From a virus, in IMG/VR virus record IMGVR_UViG_3300034198_017033, positions 1-32,444 of that record: a stretch of 32,444 nucleotides of DNA. One strand, 5' to 3'. This document shows positions 19,785-25,258 of the stretch, one piece after another. Both the position numbers and the translations under genes were made by a program. The notes under the pieces are model-generated. The model saw only the letters and a program-made list of their open reading frames with translations, ran no database searches and was not told the DNA's origin. Numbering within the stretch: the first letter of the stretch is position 1; each line of letters begins with the position of its first letter.

Positions 19785-22127
19785 TTAATTGATTAAATTT
19801 TTCATTTTTTTTATTTCTTCAAATAATTTGTAGTTTTTAAAATAAGATGGGATGTCATTAATAAACATATAACCATTAAAAGTACTATTATCTTTCTTAT
19901 GAATAACAGAGGTATAAATCGACCCATTGGTTTTAATTTTACTTCTATCAAATACAATACGAACTAAATCATTTTCTATTTCATTAGTATTTTCATCTTG
20001 ACCTAACCCTTTAAGTGTTTTTTCAAAAGCTGTAAGAATATCATATTTTGTTTTTTTTATTTCTTCACGTTCTTCGTCATTATATTCATCGTCATTATTA
20101 TAAATTTTTTCATCTATAATCTCATATATTTTTTCCTTTATGTAGTTACTCATAGCTTCATTATCAATATCTACACCACCATTTCTAACTTCTTCGTCTA
20201 TCTCTTCTTGAGTTGTAGGTAAATCGGCTTGTTCTAATAAGTCTTCTAATAATGATTCAAAAGCGCTTTCAAATTGTGTTTTATCTTTTGTTAATATGTC
20301 AGAATCTGAAATTAAAGCACCAATAAAATTAGATATATTTATAGTAACCTCAGTAAAATTTCTTCTACTAGAACCATAATAACCACCGCTATTACTATTC
20401 TCGTAAGTTATTATCTTTGTAAATTTATTATGTAACTCTCTAAATATTCGATTTTCACTAACAGATTGAGCTTCAGTATAAACTTCATCAATGTGTTCTT
20501 TTATTTTTTCACTCGCATTAAATTTTTCTAATAACGTTTCTACTATTTTTGGTGTTGGGTTTATACCATTTTTTCTTAAATCATTAACTAAATTTTGGTC
20601 TTTAAGTACTGATTCTATTTGGTTTTCGTATTCTTCTTTAAGTCCTTCAGACCAACCATCAAAATAACTATCATTCCATGAATCCCAACTATCTTGTGAT
20701 AAGCTGGATAAAACACCTTCTAAATCATAACCAAATTTTATTTCGGAAGAAAGTTCAAACATAATTTCATTTGAATATTCACCATATTCAACAGATACAC
20801 TATCTGGAAGCATTTCGTTTAACAGTTCTATTACATCTGTTTCTTCATTATATTTGCTTCTATATCTAATTCCACTATTTTTTCTTAAACCATCAATTAT
20901 CGGTTTAATATCAGAATAATTACCAACCAATTTACCAGAAGCAAGTTTCTCTAGCATTTCTAATTTATCAACACCGTTATTCGCAATAAAACTACCAATT
21001 TCTTTTTTATTTAAAGTGTTTAAGTATTCTGATATTTTTTCCTCTGGAAGTACTATCAATTCAGTATACATCATACGATAACTAGTTCTATTCCAATTAT
21101 CAGCTTTTAAATAAACATCTAACTTTCTATCACTAATTTGTACATAACGCTTAAGTAATTTAGGGTTGTTTTTAATACTATCAAATTGTTCATCGTCTAA
21201 TCCAATACCAAATGAAACATATAGATTCTTTAAATCGTCTGGTAATATCAAAAATTGATTAGTTGTAATTGGTTTAGCAATTGTTGGGTATATATCCAAA
21301 TAAGCTTTCTTATCTTCGTAACTAAGTTTCCTAAATTCATTATCATTTATACCCTTTTTAAACCTTTCATGTTGCGCCCTTTCTTGTGGTGTAAAAGGTT
21401 TAGGAATCAATACATTTTTTATAGCAGCTAATTTTGGGTTTATTTCTAGAATTTGATTCCAACTTAATTGATTATCCCCGTCATTGTTAGCTGAAGTAAC
21501 TATGTATTGTGGGGTGTTGTCATCTTCAGGGTTAAGGTTTTTAGGTACTTGAATAACAAAGAAATGATATCTATTTTTAAAACCACCACTAACAGTACCA
21601 GTTTTAGCAATATCTGCCAATTCTTTTTCAGTAGCTTTTACATCCTTAACAAAATAAAAAGCTGGTTCATATGGTTTAAATCTGTATGTATAGAACATGT
21701 TTGAAGAATCTGACCTAGCAACACACCAACTATATGGCATACTACCCTTATATTTAATACACGCTCTTGGATTGTCAGCATAAAATACTTCAACACCATC
21801 TTTGTTATAAACAGCTTCACCAGTAACTTCAATATCATTTTGTTTTGACATAGTGGTTTTAACTGGTCTTTGACCTGACACATAATCAACTAGGGTTTCA
21901 AGAGAATTAAACGTTGGGTACGCATCAATATCAAATCGTTTTTCAACTGGAACGTTGATGTTTAAGTCAGGGTTAAGCGCCTCACGATACTTACCATCTC
22001 TAATATATTTAAATTTTTCAATATACGACCTAACAATTTCTGGTTCATAACCTTGAGAGATGAATTTCTGTGTTTGAGTTTTAAAATCCTCATTTAACAA
22101 ATCCTTGAATATATGTGATAATTTCAT
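19785..22127 (-). CDS. Large hypothetical protein, 780 residues, possible internal virion protein
   Basis: The largest gene in the window. It begins MKLSHIFKDLLNEDFKTQ, an amphipathic helix with an LNE site, resembling the capsid-targeting N-termini of T4-type internal proteins and the starts of two other genes here. Residues about 95-150 hold GEAVYNKDGVEVFYADNPRA and MPYSWCVARSDSSNMFYTYR; a similar W-C motif region occurs in large phage proteins I cannot name. The middle is helical repeats (DDLKNLYVSFGIGL, KLLKRYVQIS); the C-terminal half is very acidic (YNNDDEYNDEEREE). No enzyme motif recognised. A TATAGATA late-like box lies 9 nt upstream. Confidence 0.6.
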   Translation of the reverse strand: MKLSHIFKDLLNEDFKTQTQKFISQGYEPEIVRSYIEKFKYIRDGKYREALNPDLNINVPVEKRFDIDAYPTFNSLETLVDYVSGQRPVKTTMSKQNDIEVTGEAVYNKDGVEVFYADNPRACIKYKGSMPYSWCVARSDSSNMFYTYRFKPYEPAFYFVKDVKATEKELADIAKTGTVSGGFKNRYHFFVIQVPKNLNPEDDNTPQYIVTSANNDGDNQLSWNQILEINPKLAAIKNVLIPKPFTPQERAQHERFKKGINDNEFRKLSYEDKKAYLDIYPTIAKPITTNQFLILPDDLKNLYVSFGIGLDDEQFDSIKNNPKLLKRYVQISDRKLDVYLKADNWNRTSYRMMYTELIVLPEEKISEYLNTLNKKEIGSFIANNGVDKLEMLEKLASGKLVGNYSDIKPIIDGLRKNSGIRYRSKYNEETDVIELLNEMLPDSVSVEYGEYSNEIMFELSSEIKFGYDLEGVLSSLSQDSWDSWNDSYFDGWSEGLKEEYENQIESVLKDQNLVNDLRKNGINPTPKIVETLLEKFNASEKIKEHIDEVYTEAQSVSENRIFRELHNKFTKIITYENSNSGGYYGSSRRNFTEVTINISNFIGALISDSDILTKDKTQFESAFESLLEDLLEQADLPTTQEEIDEEVRNGGVDIDNEAMSNYIKEKIYEIIDEKIYNNDDEYNDEEREEIKKTKYDILTAFEKTLKGLGQDENTNEIENDLVRIVFDRSKIKTNGSIYTSVIHKKDNSTFNGYMFINDIPSYFKNYKLFEEIKKMKNLIN

Positions 22128-22135
22128 ACTTTTTT

Positions 22136-22143
22136 TATCTATA
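22136..22143 (-). promoter_or_regulatory. T4-late-like box TATAGATA
   Basis: One mismatch to TATAAATA, 9 nt before the ATG at 22127. The same 9-nt distance is seen for the perfect box before the gene at 25202. Confidence 0.35.
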
Positions 22144-22180
22144 AATATCTTTAAAAATTAAAAAGATAGAAACTAATTAG

Positions 22181-22252
22181 TGGAGCCAATGGGATTCGAA
22201 CCCACATCCTCTTCCGTGCAAGGGAAGCGCTCAGCCGTTGAGCTATGACCCC
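22181..22252 (-). tRNA. tRNA-Ala(UGC)
   Basis: Acceptor GGGGTCA/TGGCTCC carries the G3-U70 pair that marks alanine tRNA. Anticodon arm CTTCC-CTTGCAC-GGAAG, T-arm GTGGG-TTCGAAT-CCCAT. GCA codons occur twice (and GCC once) in leader 2. Confidence 0.95.
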
Positions 22253-22255
22253 AAA

Positions 22256-22336
22256 TTACCAGACATTACCAGATAAAACTAATAATCCCTGTTTTTAATG
22301 GTTTTTACTGGTATTAAAATTACCAGATGTTACCAG
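22256..22336 (-). repeat. TTACCAGA repeats in tRNA spacer
   Basis: Four copies of TTACCAG(A) at 22256, 22266, 22320 and 22330: two pairs, each with 10-nt spacing, plus an inverted ACTGGTA at 22307-22313. The spacer between tRNA-Asp and tRNA-Ala can fold as CTGGTA/TACCAG. Possibly a processing site; nothing else recognised. Confidence 0.55.
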
Positions 22337-22408
22337 CGGTCCTAGAGGGAATCGAACCCTCCTCACCTCCGTGACAGGGAGGCATCCTAGCCGATGAACG
22401 ATAGGACC
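22337..22408 (-). tRNA. tRNA-Asp(GUC)
   Basis: Acceptor GGTCCTA/TAGGACC, discriminator G as expected for Asp, anticodon arm CCTCC-CTGTCAC-GGAGG. Matches GAT codons in leader 2. Confidence 0.95.
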
Positions 22409-22417
22409 TTTTTATTG

Positions 22418-22490
22418 TAGTCTATACGGGATTCGAACCCGTGTTTTACCCGTGAAAGGGGCACGTCCTGACCGACTAGACGAATAGACC
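22418..22490 (-). tRNA. tRNA-Glu(UUC), cop. 2
   Basis: Acceptor GGTCTAT/ATAGACT (G1-U72), anticodon arm TGCCC-CTTTCAC-GGGTA, T-loop TTCGAAT. Matches the adjacent GAG codons of leader 2 by wobble. Confidence 0.93.
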
Positions 22491-22527
22491 ATTTAGATTT
22501 TTGATTACTGGAATCTTAACCAGATTG

Positions 22528-22602
22528 TAGCCCTGACGAGACTCGAACTCGCATTACACACCTTGAAAGGGTGGCTTCCTATTCCGTTTAGAAGACGGGG
22601 CC
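22528..22602 (-). tRNA. tRNA-Glu(UUC), copy 1, with acceptor mismatch
   Basis: Acceptor GGCCCCG/CAGGGCT has a C-A mismatch at the sixth pair and a G1-U72 pair; anticodon arm CCACC-CTTTCAA-GGTGT has a C-U outer mismatch. T-arm GCGAG-TTCGAGT-CTCGT is normal. Divergent from the other Glu tRNA. Confidence 0.88.
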
Positions 22603-22611
22603 ATTTTTTTG

Positions 22612-22684
22612 TGGTTCCAGTGGGACTCGAACCCACGACACCTAGAGCTTCAATCTAGTGCTCTACCAACTGAGCTACAGAACC
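22612..22684 (-). tRNA. tRNA-Phe(GAA), operon 2
   Basis: First tRNA after the operon 2 attenuator. Acceptor GGTTCTG/TGGAACC, D-arm GCTC..GAGC, anticodon arm CTAGA-TTGAAGC-TCTAG, T-arm GTGGG-TTCGAGT-CCCAC. TTT/TTC codons are the most frequent in leader 2. Confidence 0.93.
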
Positions 22685-22699
22685 AATTATTTATTGCAT

Positions 22700-22729
22700 A
22701 AAAAAAGTCTGACTTATTAGGTCAGACTT
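22700..22729 (-). terminator. Attenuator terminator of tRNA operon 2
   Basis: Minus strand AAGTCTGAC (22729-22721), loop CTAATAA, GTCAGACTT (22713-22705), then T tract and ATGCAATAAAT, the latter shared with operon 1. It lies between leader 2 and tRNA-Phe. Confidence 0.88.
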
Positions 22730-22754
22730 ATCATTTATATCGTTAATTTAAACG

Positions 22755-22844
22755 TTAACTTATGACAGTGTTTGACCTTCCGAAAGAGTAATCCTCCTCG
22801 GCTGCAAAAAATGCGAAATCAAATATGTTAGTTAAAGTTCTCAT
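22755..22844 (-). CDS. Leader peptide 2 (29 residues), tRNA attenuator
   Basis: ATG at 22844-22842, TAA at 22757-22755. Codons 8-18 read FDFAFFAAEED: eleven consecutive Phe, Asp, Ala or Glu codons, exactly the four identities of the five downstream tRNAs (Phe, Glu x2, Asp, Ala). Codons 23-25 (AGG TCA AAC; strand GGTCAAAC at 22777-22770) can pair with GTCTGACC at the terminator's 5' arm (22727-22720, one mismatch). The spacing from the control codons to this strand is about five codons, as in classical attenuators. Function inferred from layout and codon content. Confidence 0.78.
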   Translation of the reverse strand: MRTLTNIFDFAFFAAEEDYSFGRSNTVIS

Positions 22845-22859
22845 TGTGTTTTCTTTTTG

Positions 22860-22877
22860 TATTTGTTTATAAATATG
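22860..22877 (-). repeat. 18-nt element shared with leader 1
   Basis: Identical to 11404-11421, in the same place relative to promoter and leader ATG. A GACTTTTT/AAAAAGTC hairpin lies just upstream on the transcript. Confidence 0.55.
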
Positions 22878-22925
22878 CGACTTTTTTTAAAAAGTCATTT
22901 TTTTTCTTTGTTTTTAATTATAGTG

Positions 22926-22956
22926 CAAAGATACGAACTGTTTTAATACAAGTCAA
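22926..22956 (-). promoter_or_regulatory. Strong promoter of tRNA operon 2
   Basis: Minus strand TTGAC (22956-22952), 18-nt spacer, TATCTTTGC. The region from the upstream TTGCAA to the -7 box matches operon 3 nearly base for base. Confidence 0.82.
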
Positions 22957-22984
22957 GTTTTTTTGCAACTTTTTTTGAAATATT

Positions 22985-23266
22985 TTATATTTCGTTGTTT
23001 CTCAATTGATTAAGATAAACGTCCATTTCATCTTTTTCGTTGTATTTGAATGTTTTTAATACTCTAACACTCTTGGTTGATATTGATTTACCACCAGCAG
23101 CACCTTTCCAAATGTATATCCTATCAGAATCCAACTGATTTATTGGTACAGCTTGATAATAATACTTAGGGTCCATGTATGCTATTGGTATTGTAATTTC
23201 AATAACAGCGTAATCTGGTAATTCAAGTATGTTTTCTCTTAACAATTGTTTTATTAGTGTTTTCAT
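22985..23266 (-). CDS. Hypothetical protein with capsid-targeting-like N-terminus, 93 residues
   Basis: Begins MKTLIKQLLRENILELPDYA. The first 12 residues form a basic amphipathic helix with an LRE site, matching the (L/I)-x-E cleavage consensus of T4-type prohead protease. The rest is beta-rich (YAVIEITIPIAYMD, DRIYIWKGAAGG). No enzyme motif. It follows tRNA-Leu(AAG) at the end of operon 3 and ends shortly before the operon 2 promoter. Possible internal head protein; inference. Confidence 0.65.
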   Translation of the reverse strand: MKTLIKQLLRENILELPDYAVIEITIPIAYMDPKYYYQAVPINQLDSDRIYIWKGAAGGKSISTKSVRVLKTFKYNEKDEMDVYLNQLRNNEI

Positions 23267-23295
23267 ACTAATAAATATGTTGATATTTCAATTTG

Positions 23296-23379
23296 TGACC
23301 AAGGTGGGACTCGAACCCACACTCCCTTTCGAGAACCAGCTTCTTAGACTGGCGCGGCTACCAATTACGCCACTCGGCC
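23296..23379 (-). tRNA. tRNA-Leu(AAG)
   Basis: Class II: acceptor GGCCGAG/CTTGGTC, anticodon arm CCAGT-CTAAGAA-GCTGG, long variable arm, T-arm GTGGG-TTCGAGT-CCCAC. A34 anticodons for Leu are unusual in bacteria. Leader 3 contains two CTT codons. Confidence 0.88.
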
Positions 23380-23385
23380 AAAAAC

Positions 23386-23473
23386 AAGATAGTTATATTT
23401 TGCGGATTTGAACCGCTTCGTTCGCATTTTAAGTGTGAATTTTTAACCAGTTTTTGTTTGCTGAAACTATCTT
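23386..23473 (-). ncRNA. tRNA-like element B with TTTCAGCAA motif
   Basis: Minus strand AAGATAG then TTTCAGCAA (23466-23458), a poor anticodon-like arm (loop CTTAAAA), a clear T-arm GCGG-TTCAAAT-CCGC, 8 spare nt, and CTATCTT pairing with the first strand. As an ordinary tRNA it fails: the T-arm and closing helix are separated and the D-arm is weak. The outer strand plus motif matches the permuted tRNA-Arg locus. Possibly a degenerate or split tRNA. Confidence 0.5.
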
Positions 23474-23477
23474 TTAG

Positions 23478-23552
23478 TGCATCTGGAGGGATTCGAACCC
23501 CCGACTTCTTCCGTGTAAAGGAAGCACTACTGAACCACTGAGTTACAGATGC
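23478..23552 (-). tRNA. tRNA-Val(UAC), copy 2
   Basis: Acceptor GCATCTG/CAGATGC, anticodon arm CTTCC-TTTACAC-GGAAG, T-arm GGGGG-TTCGAAT-CCCTC. Val codons occur four times in leader 3. Confidence 0.93.
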
Positions 23553-23558
23553 GATTTG

Positions 23559-23641
23559 TACGGATAGCGAGACTCGAACTCGCATGCCCAAATGAGCCCT
23601 AGCTTCTAAGGCTAGTGTGTCTACCATTCCACCATATCCGC
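23559..23641 (-). tRNA. tRNA-Leu(UAG)
   Basis: Class II: acceptor GCGGATA/TATCCGT, anticodon arm CTAGC-CTTAGAA-GCTAG, variable arm GGCTCATTTGGGCAT, T-arm GCGAG-TTCGAGT-CTCGC. CTA is one of the leader 3 Leu codons. Confidence 0.94.
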
Positions 23642-23649
23642 ATATTGTG

Positions 23650-23736
23650 TAGCCTTGGTGGGAGTCGAACCCACACGCCCCCTTCGGGACCCTAGATTTT
23701 AAGTCTAGTGCGTACTGCCAGTTTCGCCACAAGGCC
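23650..23736 (-). tRNA. tRNA-Leu(UAA)
   Basis: Class II: acceptor GGCCTTG/CAAGGCT, anticodon arm CTAGA-CTTAAAA-TCTAG, variable stem TCCCGAAGGGGG, T-arm GTGGG-TTCGACT-CCCAC. TTA occurs three times and TTG once in leader 3. Confidence 0.95.
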
Positions 23737-23744
23737 ATTTATTT

Positions 23745-23833
23745 TGGTAGGACTAGCTGGATTCGAACCAGCGTTATACTTCTCGTCTCCATCTTGTAAG
23801 GATGGGATGTTTAACCAACTACACCATAGTCCC
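23745..23833 (-). tRNA. tRNA-Val(UAC), copy 1, long variable region, CCA encoded
   Basis: Acceptor GGGACTA/TAGTCCT, anticodon arm CCATC-CTTACAA-GATGG, T-arm GCTGG-TTCGAAT-CCAGC, ACCA encoded. The variable region is 16 nt (AGACGAGAAGTATAAC) instead of the usual 5 for Val, with no obvious stem. Confidence 0.9.
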
Positions 23834-23846
23834 ATTTAAGTAGGTT

Positions 23847-24227
23847 TTACCCTACTTTTATAAAATCTTCATTATCGATAGCTTTTTCAATCCATCTAAT
23901 CAATTCAGAACCCTTTATTTCAGCGTCAAAACTTGTTGTTCCTAAATCTTCTGCTAATACTAGTGTTGGAATCTTTTCAACTTGTCTAGTATCCATTACA
24001 TATGATTTCTGTACTGTTTTTATTGGGAACTGATAAGTTCCGTCCATCACGTCTACCTTATAATACAGGTTTCCGTTTACATAGTGGCTAAATTTAGCCA
24101 GATTCTTTGACTTATACAAGTCCTTTTTAATTTCATTCTTTTCCATATTTTTAATATTTCTATAAACGTTAACTTGAGCACCGTTTTTGGTTCTAAATGA
24201 ACCAACTAAGTAATCTTTACCTTCCAT
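23847..24227 (-). CDS. Hypothetical protein, 126 residues
   Basis: Starts MEGKDYLVGSFRTKNGAQVN and reads as a mostly beta protein with a C-terminal helix (SELIRWIEKAIDNEDF). Segments YYKVDVMDGTYQFPIKTVQK and IPTLVLAEDLG follow. No signal, membrane or catalytic motif recognised. It lies between tRNA-Cys and tRNA-Val in operon 3 without a promoter box of its own, so it is co-transcribed with them. Function unknown. Confidence 0.7.
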   Translation of the reverse strand: MEGKDYLVGSFRTKNGAQVNVYRNIKNMEKNEIKKDLYKSKNLAKFSHYVNGNLYYKVDVMDGTYQFPIKTVQKSYVMDTRQVEKIPTLVLAEDLGTTSFDAEIKGSELIRWIEKAIDNEDFIKVG

Positions 24228-24248
24228 TTTTTTTTCAGTTTATCATTG

Positions 24249-24329
24249 AGCCGTGAGAGGGATTCGAACCCACGAAGCTTTCGCAGCGGATTTGCAGTCC
24301 GCCCCCTTTGACCACTCAGGAACCACGGC
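24249..24329 (-). tRNA. tRNA-Cys(GCA) with small extra arm
   Basis: Acceptor GCCGTGG/TCACGGC, discriminator U as required for Cys, anticodon arm GCGGA-CTGCAAA-TCCGC. The variable region is 12 nt with a GC-GAAA-GC mini hairpin, and the T-stem has one T-T mismatch. First tRNA of operon 3; Cys codons occur three times in leader 3. Confidence 0.9.
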
Positions 24330-24341
24330 ATTATTATTCAA

Positions 24342-24370
24342 TAAAAAAACCCATCTGGTTAGGATGGGCT
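24342..24370 (-). terminator. Attenuator terminator of tRNA operon 3
   Basis: Minus strand AGCCCATC (24370-24363), loop CTAACCA, GATGGGTT (24355-24348), one G-U pair, then T tract. It lies between leader 3 and tRNA-Cys. Confidence 0.87.
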
Positions 24371-24404
24371 TTTTGTGAGAGATACTTATCTTATTCAGAT
24401 GAGT

Positions 24405-24485
24405 TTAACATACGCAAAGCCCTGCTGTGTTTACCACTAGCAAGCATAAGCTTAAAAGGACTAATATGTTAAAAGTATTTCTCAT
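24405..24485 (-). CDS. Leader peptide 3 (26 residues), tRNA attenuator
   Basis: ATG at 24485-24483, TAA at 24407-24405. From codon 8 it reads LVLLSLCLLVV, then NTAGLCVC: seven Leu, four Val and three Cys, the identities of the downstream tRNAs (Leu x3, Val x2, Cys). The Leu codons TTA (3), CTT (2), CTA and TTG fit the three Leu anticodons UAA, AAG and UAG. Codons 22-24 give GGGCTTT (24422-24416), which pairs perfectly with AAAGCCC (24372-24366) overlapping the terminator's 5' arm. It could also be read as a tiny hydrophobic protein, but position and codon choice favour a leader. Confidence 0.75.
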   Translation of the reverse strand: MRNTFNILVLLSLCLLVVNTAGLCVC

Positions 24486-24524
24486 TTTGTTTTGTTTCTT
24501 TTTTCGTTAAAATTTAATACGATG

Positions 24525-24555
24525 CAAATATACGAACTGTTTTAATACAAGTCAA
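24525..24555 (-). promoter_or_regulatory. Strong promoter of tRNA operon 3
   Basis: Minus strand TTGAC (24555-24551), 18-nt spacer, TATATTTGC. Upstream and spacer sequence is shared with operons 1 and 2. Confidence 0.82.
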
Positions 24556-24593
24556 GTTTTTTTGCAACTTTTTTATAATAAATATATGATTTT

Positions 24594-24616
24594 TTAAAAA
24601 AACCATTAAAATGGTT
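24594..24616 (-). terminator. Terminator of the 195-residue gene
   Basis: Minus strand AACCAT-TTTA-ATGGTT followed by a T7 tract, beginning at the stop codon. Confidence 0.8.
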
Positions 24617-25202
24617 ATTTTTTACTCCAATCGCTTTTGCTTTGTTTTGCAGCATCTTTAGAAACACCACATTTTGTTGATTTAAAATTAGGACCTTGTA
24701 AACCATCTAAAGGCACATCAGCTTGTTTATTTTGTTTTCTAATATAATTAAGATATTTTTTCATATTAATCTTAACTTTGGTACCATCTTCCATTTCTCT
24801 ATATACAAAATTAGGGAATTCAGGTGATGAACCATCTAAATATTTTAATTCTTGATTATTGGCTATGTTACAACCAGTGTTAAATTCTTCTTCTTCAATA
24901 TCTTCAACAAATCCCATTCCATAAGCATTATTTACAGAAATATCAAAATTCTTTTTACGTTGAGCTTCTCTTTTAGCCTTAGCAGCAGCTCTTTGTTCTG
25001 GTGTACCGAACATTGGTTTTTGTTGTGTTGTTTGAGTTGTTGGTGTTTGTGTTTGTGTAGTTGGTTCTGTCGTTTGTCCTTGCGCACCTAACGTACCCAA
25101 CGTCATAGCAGCACCAGCGGCTAATCCTTTCCAATTTATTTCTTGTAAATCTTCTTCATGTTCTAAAGATTCTCTAAGTCTATTTTTTATAAAGTCTTTC
25201 AT
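24615..25202 (-). CDS. Candidate internal head protein, 195 residues
   Basis: Begins MKDFIKNRLRESLEHEEDLQ, a basic amphipathic helix with an LRE site like T4-type capsid-targeting peptides. A hydrophobic, glycine-rich segment follows (GLAAGAAMTLGTLGAQG, about 26-42), then a Thr/Gln/Pro-rich linker (TTEPTTQTQTPTTQTTQQKP), a basic helix (RAAAKAKREAQRKK) and a C-terminal part with two cysteines. No enzyme motif. A TATAAATA late box lies 9 nt upstream, consistent with late expression. Packaging into the head is inference. Confidence 0.6.
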   Translation of the reverse strand: MKDFIKNRLRESLEHEEDLQEINWKGLAAGAAMTLGTLGAQGQTTEPTTQTQTPTTQTTQQKPMFGTPEQRAAAKAKREAQRKKNFDISVNNAYGMGFVEDIEEEEFNTGCNIANNQELKYLDGSSPEFPNFVYREMEDGTKVKINMKKYLNYIRKQNKQADVPLDGLQGPNFKSTKCGVSKDAAKQSKSDWSKK

Positions 25203-25210
25203 ATTTTTTT

Positions 25211-25218
25211 TATTTATA
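25211..25218 (-). promoter_or_regulatory. T4-late-type promoter box TATAAATA
   Basis: Perfect minus-strand TATAAATA 9 nt before the ATG at 25202, implying a leader of only a few nt. Confidence 0.5.
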
Positions 25219-25245
25219 AATATTTACAAAATACAAAAACTCTAA

Positions 25246-25253
25246 TATATTTG
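25246..25253 (+). promoter_or_regulatory. Promoter -7 box, probably leaderless
   Basis: Plus strand TATATTTG ends 6 nt before the ATG at 25259, so the transcript would begin at the start codon. Confidence 0.6.
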
Positions 25254-25258
25254 TGATT

